A stretch of DNA of 64,000 nucleotides from Pseudomonas petrae (GCF_021728295.1 NZ_JAKJXE010000005.1:186001-250000), one strand, 5' to 3'; positions 34,429 to 44,177 are shown, numbered from the stretch's first letter. Translations and numbers: made by a program. Notes: generated by a model from the sequence alone, not told the origin.

Positions 34429-35097
34429 TTACCTCTTACGTAATAGATACACACGCCACATGGCGTACATCGGCAGGAAATCCAGGCGCTCCTGGATCCG
34501 AAACCCTGCCTGTTCAAATTCGGCCTCTACGGTGGCCACCGGCAGCACGAAGCGATTCTGATAATCGTGTCGTGGCCGCGAGCTTTCGGCGCGTCTGCGC
34601 TTCCAGGCCTTGAAATTGCCATCCACCCACAGCGACACGATCACGCTGTCCCGGCTGACCCGGTGAAACTCTTTCAGCAGCACGGCGCGGTCTTCCGCCT
34701 TGCCGATGTGGTGCATCAAGCGCATGCAGAAGATGCTGTCGACGGCGTTGTCCGGCATCTCGATGTCAAACGCCGAGGTCTGCAACGGCTGGACGCGTTT
34801 GACGACCTCGGCAGGCTGCGACTCACAGGCAATCTTGACCATCGCCGCCGAGTTGTCCGCCCCGATGATCACCCGGTTGGCTTTCTCGGCCAGCACCGGC
34901 CAAAAGCGTCCGGCACCACACGGCAGGTCCAGCACCAGGCCCGGTTCGCCGGCCAACGCCAGTGCGCGTCGAGCCAGTTGTTTATCCCGGCGATCCGACA
35001 AGCGTCTTGCCAGTCCATCGTTGTGTTTGCGTAAATATTTTCTCGCGTGCTCATCATCGTACTTACGCGAAAAATCAAGCTCGATCCGCTTGCTCAT
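34429..35097 (-). CDS. Class I SAM-dependent methyltransferase in ColR regulon
   Basis: A 222-residue Rossmann-fold methyltransferase. The SAM motif is VLDLPCGAGRFWPVLAE, with GADNSAAM as motif II and the DSIFCMRLMHHIG loop. It starts at 35097 with AGGAGAGG upstream and is the first gene of the minus-strand operon methyltransferase-inaA-small protein. A ColR-box-like site lies 66 bases upstream. It is in the position of PA4379, for which a role in lipopolysaccharide modulation has been described. The substrate is not readable from sequence. Confidence 0.82.
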   Translation of the reverse strand: MSKRIELDFSRKYDDEHARKYLRKHNDGLARRLSDRRDKQLARRALALAGEPGLVLDLPCGAGRFWPVLAEKANRVIIGADNSAAMVKIACESQPAEVVKRVQPLQTSAFDIEMPDNAVDSIFCMRLMHHIGKAEDRAVLLKEFHRVSRDSVIVSLWVDGNFKAWKRRRAESSRPRHDYQNRFVLPVATVEAEFEQAGFRIQERLDFLPMYAMWRVYLLRKR

Positions 35098-35162
35098 GGC
35101 TGCCTCTCCTGTATTGAGAGGCCAAAATAAGCAGCAAAGCGTCACGCTCAGGTCAGATGAAT

Positions 35163-35178
35163 GTGAAAAAAACGTCCG
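35163..35178 (-). promoter_or_regulatory. ColR-box-like site upstream of methyltransferase operon
   Basis: Read on the minus strand, the site ends in TTTTTCAC and matches 15 of 16 positions of the P. putida ColR consensus YYNASNNYTTTTTCAC. It lies 66 bases upstream of the methyltransferase ATG and in the orientation of that operon. Confidence 0.7.
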
Positions 35179-35257
35179 GAAAAGTGACGATATGTTACGA
35201 GATTATTCAAGGACTTAGGGCCAGCATACGGCCATATCCCGATGAGTTTCAGTACCT

Positions 35258-36580
35258 TTACACAGGCTGTACATTTTTCGCTGGCGACCGTACCGGGTCT
35301 TTTGCAGGGCGCGAACCCATGTCCACGCTGAACCGACAGCCGTTGGGCGCCATGGTGTCCAGGCTGACCGACCAGCCTTGGTTTTCGCAGATGCGCTGCA
35401 CCAACGACAGTCCCAGGCCCAGCCCTTCGCCACGTTGCTCGGTGCCGCGCACGAACGGCTGAAACATTGCCTCACGTTTTTCTTCCGGGATGCCCACGCC
35501 GGAATCCTCAACCATGAACCCGCCTTCCCGCAGCTTCAGGCGAATAAAGCCGGTGTCGGTGTAGTGCAACGCGTTGCGCAGCAAGTTGCCCATCACGGCA
35601 TAGAGGAAGGTGGCGTTGTAGGCGGTGTCTGACAGCTCGCCGGGCAGGTATTCCAGGGTCAGGCCTTTGCGTTCGATCGGTTCGCGCCACAGGCTGATCA
35701 GCTGTTGAGCGGCGCCTTGCAGGGTCAGTTGCGGGTACAGGGCGAGGTCATCGCGCTGGGTACGGGCCAGCATCAGGAAGGTCTGCACCAGATCGCGCAT
35801 TTCTTCGCACGCCCGCGCCACGCGTTCAACCTGGGCCCGTGCGCGCTGATCCAGCGCCGGGTTTTCCAGCAGCAGCTCACAGGAGCTCGCTAGCACCATC
35901 AACGGCGTGCGCAGTTCGTGGCTGACGTCGCTGGTGAACATCCGCTCGCGAGTCAGGGCATCGCGCAGACGGCCCAGGGTGGCGTCGAAGGCCACCGCCA
36001 GCTCACCCACTTCGTCGGCGGCGTAATCGGGTGCCAAGGGCGGCGCAAGGCCAAGCAGCTGATCGCGATGACGCACCTGCCGCGCCAGCCGCACTACCGG
36101 CGCCATCACCCGGCGCGCCAATATCCAGCCGAGGAAAATCGCCAGCGCCAATGCCAGCACAAAGCCCACCAGCACAACGGCGAACAGTACGCGCTCACGC
36201 TCTTCGAAATCGCTTTGGTCCTGAAGTAACACATAGTGGCGACCGTCGACGATCTCAACCATGGCGTGGTAAGACAGCGGCCCGCGAAACACCTCGTGAA
36301 AGCCCGGCTCCAGATGACGCAAATCCTTCGGCAGCTCGAAATCCCCCGAGCCGCCGCTAAAGTAAAACAGCTGATCCGGTTCCGGACGATGGCTCCAGTC
36401 GTTGACGCTGTCCATCAGCAGCAGACGCGTCAGGTCGCCGCCCAGTCCGGCCGAAATCAGCTTTTCTTCGACCAGGTGCACCGTCGCGATGATACCCATC
36501 GCGAAGCACCCGGCAACCAACGCGCTCATCAAGGCGAAGGCGATGATGATCCGTTGGGCGAGGCTCTGCTTAAACTCCAT
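35258..36580 (-). CDS. colS: Sensor histidine kinase ColS
   Basis: A 440-residue membrane kinase: helix at about 9-32, a roughly 100-residue periplasmic loop, a second helix near 132-155, HAMP, HisKA (SDVSHELRTPLMVL) and HATPase with DSGVGIPEEKR and GLGLGLSLV. The periplasmic loop has His35, Glu38, His95, Glu96, His105 and the pair Glu126/Glu129 (ExxE), the residues reported to sense Fe(III) and Zn(II) in P. putida ColS. The ATG at 36580 overlaps the colR stop by 11 bases. It signals to ColR and sets envelope and LPS-modifying genes. Confidence 0.92.
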   Translation of the reverse strand: MEFKQSLAQRIIIAFALMSALVAGCFAMGIIATVHLVEEKLISAGLGGDLTRLLLMDSVNDWSHRPEPDQLFYFSGGSGDFELPKDLRHLEPGFHEVFRGPLSYHAMVEIVDGRHYVLLQDQSDFEERERVLFAVVLVGFVLALALAIFLGWILARRVMAPVVRLARQVRHRDQLLGLAPPLAPDYAADEVGELAVAFDATLGRLRDALTRERMFTSDVSHELRTPLMVLASSCELLLENPALDQRARAQVERVARACEEMRDLVQTFLMLARTQRDDLALYPQLTLQGAAQQLISLWREPIERKGLTLEYLPGELSDTAYNATFLYAVMGNLLRNALHYTDTGFIRLKLREGGFMVEDSGVGIPEEKREAMFQPFVRGTEQRGEGLGLGLSLVQRICENQGWSVSLDTMAPNGCRFSVDMGSRPAKDPVRSPAKNVQPV

Positions 36581-37253
36581 CACGCCCCTCGGCGAGGCGG
36601 TAGCCGACACCGTGAACGGTCTGTAACAGCGGCTTGGGGAATGGCTTGTCGATGACCTGACGCAATTGGTGAACATGGCTGCGCAGACTGTCGCTGTCCG
36701 GGCAGTCATCGCCCCACAAGGCTTCTTCCAGGACTTCACGACGCAAGACGTGGGGGCTCTTCTGCATCAACACCGCCAGCAGTTTAAGGCCAACCGGGTT
36801 GAGTTTGAGCAGCCGCCCTTCGCGGGTCACTTCCAGGGTATCGAGGTCGTAGATCAGATCGGCCACCTGCAGGGTGCGCCTCCCGCCACCCTGGGCGCGA
36901 CGCAGCACCGCCTCGATGCGCGCGGCCAGTTCCGACAGCGCGAAGGGCTTGAGCAGGTAGTCGTCCGCCCCGGAGCGGAAACCCTGAAGCCGGTCGTCTA
37001 GCTGGTCGCGGGCGGTGAGCATGATCACCGGCGTATCGCGGCGCGCGTCTTCACGCAGGCGCTTGCACAGGGTGTAGCCATCGATGCCGGGCAACATGAT
37101 GTCGAGCACGATCAGGTCGTAATGCTCGGTAGCTGCCAGGTGCAGACCGGACAGACCGTCTTGGGCGCAATCGACGGTGTACCCCTTCAAACCGAGGTAA
37201 TCGGCGAGGTTTGCCAGAATGTCGCGGTTGTCTTCAACCAGCAGAATTCTCAT
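36570..37253 (-). CDS. colR: Response regulator ColR
   Basis: A 227-residue OmpR-family response regulator: receiver domain with Asp51 (YDLIVLDIMLPG), conserved Thr and Lys in MLTARD and LLKPF, then a winged-helix domain (LDTLEVTREGRLLKLNPVGLKLLAVL; the recognition-helix region SDSLRSHVHQLRQVI). Partner of ColS. It overlaps colS by 11 bases. The start at 37253 begins MRILLVEDN. Divergent from the PAP2 gene, which carries a ColR-box-like site. Confidence 0.94.
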   Translation of the reverse strand: MRILLVEDNRDILANLADYLGLKGYTVDCAQDGLSGLHLAATEHYDLIVLDIMLPGIDGYTLCKRLREDARRDTPVIMLTARDQLDDRLQGFRSGADDYLLKPFALSELAARIEAVLRRAQGGGRRTLQVADLIYDLDTLEVTREGRLLKLNPVGLKLLAVLMQKSPHVLRREVLEEALWGDDCPDSDSLRSHVHQLRQVIDKPFPKPLLQTVHGVGYRLAEGRDGV

Positions 37254-37373
37254 GGCGTGTTTCTCCCTATGCGGCGTGGCGAGACCCGGCACACGGCGCG
37301 AGAGGCCGTTCAACAAGGTCAGAGTTGGCGGCAGCTTACGGCGATGCGCGCTCAAGGGCCAGCACCGCTGTGC

Positions 37374-37389
37374 ATAACGTTTTTTTCAC
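37374..37389 (+). promoter_or_regulatory. ColR-box-like site upstream of PAP2 gene
   Basis: ATAACGTTTTTTTCAC matches 15 of 16 positions of the ColR consensus YYNASNNYTTTTTCAC (first base differs). It sits 99 bases before the PAP2 gene start, in the divergent region with colR. A second site of the same type occurs 2.2 kb away at 35163-35178. Confidence 0.75.
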
Positions 37390-37488
37390 TCGCGGTTCAC
37401 GGTGCCGCGACAGCGTTCTGCTCAGACTTCGCACCGCTCCGGCTCAATACGCCCCCGCTCTCCCCTTGCCCACTAAACGGGATTCACC

Positions 37489-38232
37489 ATGCCACACGCA
37501 CTCGCACGGCCCGCCTCACGTCCGATCAACTTCTGGGTTTACCTGGGCATCCCGGCCGTGACCGCCATCGTTTTAATATTGCTGGAATTGACGTCGTTGG
37601 ACATGGACATCGCCAAACTGGCCTACGACCCGGTGGCGGGCGAGTTCATCGGACGGCACAGTTTCTTCCTTGAAGACGTGCTGCATGACCGCGCCAAACA
37701 GGCCGTCATCGCCATTGGCGTGTTGTCCCTGGTCAGTTTCATCGCCTCATTCTTCGTCAGCGTGCTGAAGCCGTGGAAACGTGAACTGGGGTGCATGGTG
37801 CTGTCGATGGCGTTGTCGACCAGCTTCGTCACGCCGGTCAAAGTCGTAACATCGGTCCAGTGCCCGTGGAGCCTGAAAGAATTCGGCGGCCAGGAAACCT
37901 ACAGCGAACTGCTCAGTCCCCGCCCGCAAACCGACAAACCCGGCCGTTGCTGGCCCGGCGGACACGCGGCGACCGGCTTCACGTTGTTCGCCCTGTTTTT
38001 CGTCTTCCGCGACCGCAAGCCGCGCCTGGCCAAAGCCGGCCTGATCTTCGCGGCGGGACTGGGCACCGTCTTCTCCATCGGCCGGATGCTCCAGGGGGCG
38101 CACTTCTTCTCCCACAACATCTGGACAGCGGTGTTCTGCTGGCTGCTTTGCCTGGGGGCGTATTACGCGGTGTTGTACCGACCGGCGAAGAAGAAGGACG
38201 TGGCGGTGAGTGGAGAGGTGGTTTCGGGGTAG
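37489..38232 (+). CDS. PAP2-family membrane phosphatase
   Basis: A 247-residue inner-membrane PAP2 superfamily protein with about five helices. The phosphatase motifs are seen as CWPGGHAATGF (motif 2, PGGH in place of PSGH) and GRMLQGAHFFSHNIW (motif 3 with catalytic His). The lysine-containing motif 1 (KxxxxxxRP) is not obvious. The equivalent in P. putida (PP0900) is a ColR target, probably a lipid A- or undecaprenyl-phosphate-directed enzyme. It is divergent from colR and carries a ColR-box-like site upstream. The composite repeat follows. Confidence 0.82.
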   Translation: MPHALARPASRPINFWVYLGIPAVTAIVLILLELTSLDMDIAKLAYDPVAGEFIGRHSFFLEDVLHDRAKQAVIAIGVLSLVSFIASFFVSVLKPWKRELGCMVLSMALSTSFVTPVKVVTSVQCPWSLKEFGGQETYSELLSPRPQTDKPGRCWPGGHAATGFTLFALFFVFRDRKPRLAKAGLIFAAGLGTVFSIGRMLQGAHFFSHNIWTAVFCWLLCLGAYYAVLYRPAKKKDVAVSGEVVSG

Positions 38233-38243
38233 TACCTTCCAGA

Positions 38244-38295
38244 GTGACGCAGAGCGTCACGGGTATGCATGCCCACGCAGAGCGTGGGCACGATC
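38244..38295 (+). repeat. Short palindromic intergenic repeat, second copy
   Basis: GTGACGC-AGA-GCGTCAC at 38244-38260 and CCCACGC-AGA-GCGTGGG at 38272-38288, then ACGATC. Same family as 15039-15082. Confidence 0.65.
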
Positions 38296-38334
38296 AAGCG
38301 TTAGACCCAAAATTGATGGTGCCCGAGCGGGCCT

Positions 38335-38424
38335 CTTCCCGGCTAAAGCCGGTCCTACAAAAACGCTGCATGTAGTCAGTGGGACCGGCGCCGCACCCCT
38401 GTAGGACCGGCTTCAGCCGGGAAG
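38335..38424 (+). repeat. REPIN-like inverted pair, family 1, copy 2
   Basis: Arms at 38335-38355 and 38404-38424, each a 21-base palindromic REP like those at 15.1 kb, in inverted arrangement. Confidence 0.85.
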
Positions 38425-38489
38425 CCTTTGATCTGCATCTGCTTTTGATCTGCTTTTGATTTTCGTGCACAAGAAGTCCAGACACCGCA

Positions 38490-38706
38490 AAACGCGACTT
38501 GGGTGCAGGCTGAACGCAGGTCTCGCGCAGTGGGCCGAGCCGCATGGATGCGGCGAGAGCTGCCCCCCGCCATGGATGGCGGATGGCAGCGGGCCCACGG
38601 AGCGGGACCGGAGTGAAGGAACCCTGACGAAGGAAGGGCCCAACCGAGAGCAGGCACTTTTGCTTACTTTTGGTGCTTTTCAAAAGTAAGTCGCCGAAGG
38701 CGAAAC
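38490..38706 (+). repeat. Structured composite-repeat core, copy 2 (diverged, covarying)
   Basis: About 217 bases homologous to 15275-15497 and 58255-58477. Where it differs, stems are kept by compensating changes: outer stem GCTGCC/GGCAGC (38559-38564 with 38585-38590) enclosing CGCCAT/ATGGCG with a GG loop; CTTACTTTTG/CAAAAGTAAG (38663-38672 with 38681-38690); TCGCC/GGCGA (38691-38703). The first hairpin (38539-38554) is unchanged. Lies between the PAP2 gene and groEL. Confidence 0.85.
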
Positions 38707-38781
38707 AGTCTGCCCCCAGGCAGACCCCAATGCGCAATTCCCGGCTAAACCCAGTCCCACAAAAAACCAAAAAACACCCAT

Positions 38782-38810
38782 AAAAAAACCCCGCCGAAGC
38801 GGGGTTTTTT
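38782..38810. terminator. groEL terminator
   Basis: A7-CCCCGC / GCGGGG-T6 hairpin 22 bases beyond the groEL stop. Usable from both strands. Confidence 0.88.
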
Positions 38811-38831
38811 CTGCATCGGGGTACGGCTGGC

Positions 38832-40490
<1,659 letters not shown>

Positions 40491-40527
40491 TTAAATACTT
40501 TGTAGTAACGGGAAATGGGGTATCAAC

Positions 40528-40821
40528 TCAGCCTTCGACGACCGCGAGAATTTCGTTCTCGCTCATCACCAGCAGGTCTTCGCCGTCTACTTTCACAGTG
40601 TTGCTGCCGGAGTAAGGGCCGAACACCACTTTGTCACCCACTTTCACGGCCAGCGCGCGTACTTCACCGTTGTCCAGGATGCGACCGTTACCGACGGCGA
40701 GGATTTCGCCACGGTTAGGTTTTTCAGCAGCCGAACCAGGCAGCACGATACCGCCAGCAGTTTTTGTTTCTTCTTCGCTGCGACGGATTACGACGCGGTC
40801 ATGCAGAGGACGAAGCTTCAT
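40528..40821 (-). CDS. groES: Co-chaperonin GroES
   Basis: The 97-residue lid of the GroEL chamber. It has the start [14 protein letters not shown], the mobile loop [18 protein letters not shown] and the [12 protein letters not shown] end of the beta barrel. It is first in the operon, with a sigma-32-like promoter and a structured leader upstream (40822-40990). Confidence 0.98.
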   Translation of the reverse strand: MKLRPLHDRVVIRRSEEETKTAGGIVLPGSAAEKPNRGEILAVGNGRILDNGEVRALAVKVGDKVVFGPYSGSNTVKVDGEDLLVMSENEILAVVEG

Positions 40822-40925
40822 TGTCGATCTCCTAATTATGGTTTTTAAACGCCCGGTGCGGACACCGGCGGGTTAAAACATCCGGGCTTGCCGGTTACGG
40901 TTCGCGAGCGAACCGCAGAATACGG
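40822..40925 (-). ncRNA. Structured groES 5' leader (Pseudomon-groES-type motif)
   Basis: On the minus strand the leader contains a GGTTCGC/GCGAACC hairpin and a GC-rich CCGGTG/CACCGG hairpin before the AGGAG ribosome site. A conserved RNA called the Pseudomon-groES motif is known in this position in pseudomonads. I assign it by place and structure, not by search. Confidence 0.55.
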
Positions 40926-40962
40926 TCTGACGAAACGCGCCAGAAACCTTGCGGTGACCCAT

Positions 40963-40990
40963 ACATAAGGGCGAGCAAGCCGAATTCAAG
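40963..40990 (-). promoter_or_regulatory. Sigma-32-like heat-shock promoter of groESL
   Basis: Minus strand: CTTGAA (complement of 40985-40990), 13 bases, then CCCTTATGT (complement of 40963-40971), close to the sigma-32 pattern CTTGAAA / CCCCATNT. About 140 bases upstream of groES. Confidence 0.65.
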
Positions 40991-41074
40991 GCTGACCCCA
41001 GAAATTTTTTGCATGAATGGCGGTCGCGAAAACGAGCACGGCACCCGCAGGTGCCGTGTTGTGGTGGCGTTGAA

Positions 41075-41581
41075 TCACTTTTTATCCAGTGGCTCGTATT
41101 CGCCTTCTATCACTTCACCCTCGATGACTTCGGGGCGGCGTGCTTCAGGACGTGCAGCACCGGGGTGCATGGAGCCTGCCGAATTCGCCGCATGCATGTT
41201 CTCGGCAAACGCACGCTGGCGCGCGGCCTGGGCCTCGGCGCGGTTGCGCACCTTGCCGACGATCATGCGGCGGGTAAACGGCATCAGGAACAGCAGGCCC
41301 AGCACGTCACTGATGAAGCCAGGCAGCACGAGCAAACCTCCGCCGATGGTCATCATCAGACCGTTGAGCATCTGCTGAGCGGGCAGTTCGCCACGGGCCA
41401 GGCTCTGCCGGGCACTCAGCGCGGTGGCCACACCGGCGATCCGCACCACGAAAACACCGAGCATCGACCCGGCAACGACCAGCAGGAAGGTCGGCAGGAA
41501 GCCGATCGACATCCCGACTTTCACCAGCACGAACAGCTCGAGCACCGGAAAAAGCAATAAAAGCAGAAGAAAAACGCGCAT
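41075..41581 (-). CDS. fxsA: FxsA-family membrane protein
   Basis: A 168-residue inner-membrane protein with the FxsA core: MRVFLLLLLLFPVLELFVLVKVG, then SIGFLPTFLLVVAGSMLGVFVVR and two more helices (LMMTIGGGLLVLPGFISDVLGLLFLMP), with a cytoplasmic polar tail. FxsA suppresses phage T7 exclusion by the F factor in E. coli; its normal role is unknown. The ATG at 41581 directly follows an in-frame TTG. In pseudomonads it is a steady neighbour of groESL. Confidence 0.9.
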   Translation of the reverse strand: MRVFLLLLLLFPVLELFVLVKVGMSIGFLPTFLLVVAGSMLGVFVVRIAGVATALSARQSLARGELPAQQMLNGLMMTIGGGLLVLPGFISDVLGLLFLMPFTRRMIVGKVRNRAEAQAARQRAFAENMHAANSAGSMHPGAARPEARRPEVIEGEVIEGEYEPLDKK

Positions 41582-41647
41582 CAAAGTGAGTTCCTGAACG
41601 GAAGAAGGCTTCCAGTAGACCTTACGTGAAGTCGCAAAGTCGTTAAT

Positions 41648-42379
41648 TCAAGCCTCGGCCTGTTCGAGTGTGGGCCATTTTTCAGCGTGAGCCAGTTGAA
41701 CCAAGGCCTGGCGGACGTGTGTCGGCGTATTACAGGGTTCTGCGAAGGCCAACCAGTACAGACTTTGACCCACGCGCAAGTGCATGCCCTCGCTGTCGAT
41801 GCCAACCAGCGTGGCGGGTTTGGTCTTCGGCAAACCGGCCAGTTCGACGTAGTGGGCAATGGCCTTGCCATGGTCAGCATTCATGTGCTCGACCATGCTG
41901 AGCTCCGCAGCCCCGGCAAATGGATTGGCCAGCGCCGCGTCGTCCAGCCAGTGAATCGCGCCAAAGCCACCGATAAAGCGATAGCGCACCGGCTTCAGCA
42001 CCCAAAAATCGAAATCGTGGGCGCTGTGGTAACTCTCGGATTCCGGGAAATAACGGTAGTAGCGCTGCGCGGCCCCTTTAACCTGTGCCTCGTCGCTGAT
42101 CTTCTCGGCCTCGGCCATCAGCGTGACGCGCCCTACCGCTTGCACATCCTCGGCACCGCGCTCGCCCACCAGCAAGGAGCACTTGGCGTCGAGCTGCAGG
42201 TTGTGGGTGTGCTGCGCGATACGGCTGATGAGGATCAGCGGACGGCCTTGATCGTCCAGGCAATAAGGCACCACCGAGCCGAACGGGTAACCGGGCATCG
42301 ACTTGGAATGGGTCGATAACACGCCGCGGTATTCCTTGAGCAGCAAGGTACGGGCTTGCCGGTTGGCGCTGGCGCTCAT
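41648..42379 (-). CDS. hugZ: HugZ-family haem utilisation protein
   Basis: A 243-residue split-barrel flavin/PNPOx-like protein: LISRIAQHTHNLQLDAKCSLLVGE near the barrel start, the FGAIHW loop, then a DUF2470-type C-terminal domain with MVEHMNADHGKAIAHYVEL. HugZ proteins help use haem iron. The ATG at 42379 has AGGAG upstream. A near-perfect Fur-type palindrome lies about 70 bases before it. Confidence 0.85.
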   Translation of the reverse strand: MSASANRQARTLLLKEYRGVLSTHSKSMPGYPFGSVVPYCLDDQGRPLILISRIAQHTHNLQLDAKCSLLVGERGAEDVQAVGRVTLMAEAEKISDEAQVKGAAQRYYRYFPESESYHSAHDFDFWVLKPVRYRFIGGFGAIHWLDDAALANPFAGAAELSMVEHMNADHGKAIAHYVELAGLPKTKPATLVGIDSEGMHLRVGQSLYWLAFAEPCNTPTHVRQALVQLAHAEKWPTLEQAEA

Positions 42380-42447
42380 GTGGGGCTCCTGAACAGTAAA
42401 ACGAAGGCATCGAGGGACGCGAAGCAGCAGACGGCGACGCATGCCAC

Positions 42448-42464
42448 ACGATAATCGTTATCGT
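42448..42464. promoter_or_regulatory. Fur-box palindrome upstream of hugZ
   Basis: ACGATAATCGTTATCGT is a perfect 7-3-7 inverted repeat. It matches 13 of 15 positions of the Fur core TGATAATNATTATCA (CGATAAT, middle base, GTTATCG). It lies 69-85 bases upstream of the hugZ ATG. Confidence 0.75.
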
Positions 42465-42598
42465 CGGAAGGTGCCAGATTGAGCGGGGGTGACGATTTGG
42501 CGGAGGATTCGCGTAAAGAAAACGCATAAAAATGAAGCCGGCCGGCGCGCGCAGATCAGGTTGCCATCTGCACGCCGACAGCCGTTATAAGGAAGTCG

Positions 42599-43645
42599 TT
42601 ACCAGGCCACGCCGAAACCGGCCGTGTAGCGGGTCTTGTCCAGGTCGCCGTTGTCGGAGCCGCTGATGATGTCTTTTTCAGCCTTGAGGTTGAGGGACGC
42701 CCATTCGGTGACTTTGTAACGCAGGCCCACTTCCGTTTCCAGGCTGTAGTCAGCCACGCCGCTGATAGGCTTGCCGACTTCACCGTTGGTGAAGAACTCG
42801 ACCTTCTTGCCAATCAGGTAACGGTTGTAGTCCCAGGTGCCGGACACGGAATAGAAGTTGTCCTTCTCGCCGTTGGAGTATTCGAAATCGGTGCGGTTAA
42901 GCAGCGCGCCGACCTTGAATGCGCCCAGTTCGTCGTCCCAGAACTGATAGCCCGGACCGGTACCGACGGTGCGCTGACGGGCCAGGTCTTCAATGGTGTC
43001 ACGCTTGTAGGTGATGCGACCGTCCCAGAACCACTTTTCCGTGAAGAACCGGTCGACCGAGTACTCGGCGTCCCAGTTATTGGTGGTGGTCAGGCTGTCC
43101 TGCGACTCGCGGTTGTACTCGCCCTTGGCGTTATGGCGCCACTGGCCGTGGGTCGCAGAGGTCCTGAAGGCAATGTTGTAATCGTCGGTGTCGTTCTCGG
43201 CGCGCTGGAAGTCCAGCGCAGCGTCGATATTGCCCTTCCAGACCAGATCGGTGACCACCGGCTTGGGCTTCATGATCTGCTGGATGCTCGCCAGCTCAAC
43301 CGTCTTCGGCGCATCGCCGTTGGCCAGCGTGACCTTGCCGTCTTCGGCCGGCTGCAGCGATTTGGAGATCTCGCCGGTGGTGGCGTCCTGCTTCACCAGA
43401 AGGTGCTGGTCACTTTCCAGCGTCTTGATTTCCTTCCAGTCCAGCGGGACGTCGCCTGCATATTTGGTATTGATCAGCAGCTTGCCGCCGTCGAAGAACT
43501 TGATGGTCCCCGTCATCTTGTCACCGTTTTTCAACCAGACGGTGTCAGCGAGCAATGGGGTAGAAGCACTGGCAATAGCAACGCACAACAGGGTTCTGGA
43601 CAACATAAGCAACGACAAGGCTCTGGTTCGCGGAAAATCGGGCAT
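42599..43645 (-). CDS. DUF481 outer-membrane protein
   Basis: A 348-residue outer-membrane protein: signal sequence (LLCVAIASASTPLLADT), a short N-terminal beta region (WLKNGDKMTGTIKFFDGGKLLI) and a beta-barrel of DUF481 (YdiY-like) type ending in a C-terminal aromatic residue (GFGVAW), as expected for barrel assembly. The function of the family is unknown. The ATG at 43645 gives a long signal; an ATG at 43606 (MLSRTLL) is the alternative start. Divergent from the alkyltransferase-like gene. Confidence 0.8.
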   Translation of the reverse strand: MPDFPRTRALSLLMLSRTLLCVAIASASTPLLADTVWLKNGDKMTGTIKFFDGGKLLINTKYAGDVPLDWKEIKTLESDQHLLVKQDATTGEISKSLQPAEDGKVTLANGDAPKTVELASIQQIMKPKPVVTDLVWKGNIDAALDFQRAENDTDDYNIAFRTSATHGQWRHNAKGEYNRESQDSLTTTNNWDAEYSVDRFFTEKWFWDGRITYKRDTIEDLARQRTVGTGPGYQFWDDELGAFKVGALLNRTDFEYSNGEKDNFYSVSGTWDYNRYLIGKKVEFFTNGEVGKPISGVADYSLETEVGLRYKVTEWASLNLKAEKDIISGSDNGDLDKTRYTAGFGVAW

Positions 43646-43766
43646 TATCCGGATAGATAACGTCTTGGCAATCGGCAGACCGCCGATACAGGTAACACTG
43701 ACCGTAGGAAATTTCCCTAGTTCCTTATCGAAAATTCCCGTTCATCCCTTTTACAGGAACGAATGC

Positions 43767-44135
43767 GTGATCGAACAATCTCCCGCGCATGACGACCCCG
43801 CCGGCCTCTCCCCTGCAGAGGCACGGCGCACGGCGTTATACCTCACGTTGCATCAAGTACCGGAAGGCAAAGTGGTCAGTTACGGACAGTTGGCCGAGCT
43901 GGCGGGTTTGGGACGGGCGGCACGCTTCGTCGGCAGGGCGTTGAGTCAGTTGCCGGACGGCAGCAGTTTGCCCTGGCATCGCGTGATTGGCGCCGGCGGG
44001 CGCATCAGCCTGGCACCCGGAACCGTGTCGGGCGAGGAGCAAAGGGCGCGGTTGAGGGCCGAGGGCGTGACCATCCGTAACAATCGTGTGGATATGCAGC
44101 GTCATGGCTGGCGCCCGACAGAGCACAACGGTTAG
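43767..44135 (+). CDS. atl: Alkyltransferase-like protein (ATL)
   Basis: A 122-residue protein of the O6-alkylguanine-DNA alkyltransferase fold. The helix-turn-helix region VVSYGQLAELAGLGRAARFVGRAL and the arginine finger are kept, but the active-site PCHRV motif reads PWHRV, with Trp in place of the alkyl-accepting Cys. It should therefore bind O6-alkylguanine and flag it for nucleotide excision repair rather than reverse it. It starts at GTG 43767, with AGGAA at 43755-43759 at good spacing. The ATG at 43763 is out of frame. Confidence 0.88.
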   Translation: MIEQSPAHDDPAGLSPAEARRTALYLTLHQVPEGKVVSYGQLAELAGLGRAARFVGRALSQLPDGSSLPWHRVIGAGGRISLAPGTVSGEEQRARLRAEGVTIRNNRVDMQRHGWRPTEHNG

Positions 44136-44177
44136 AGTGCGCGCTTTGTTTACGTAACCTGAGGCAGATTCCAGCCC

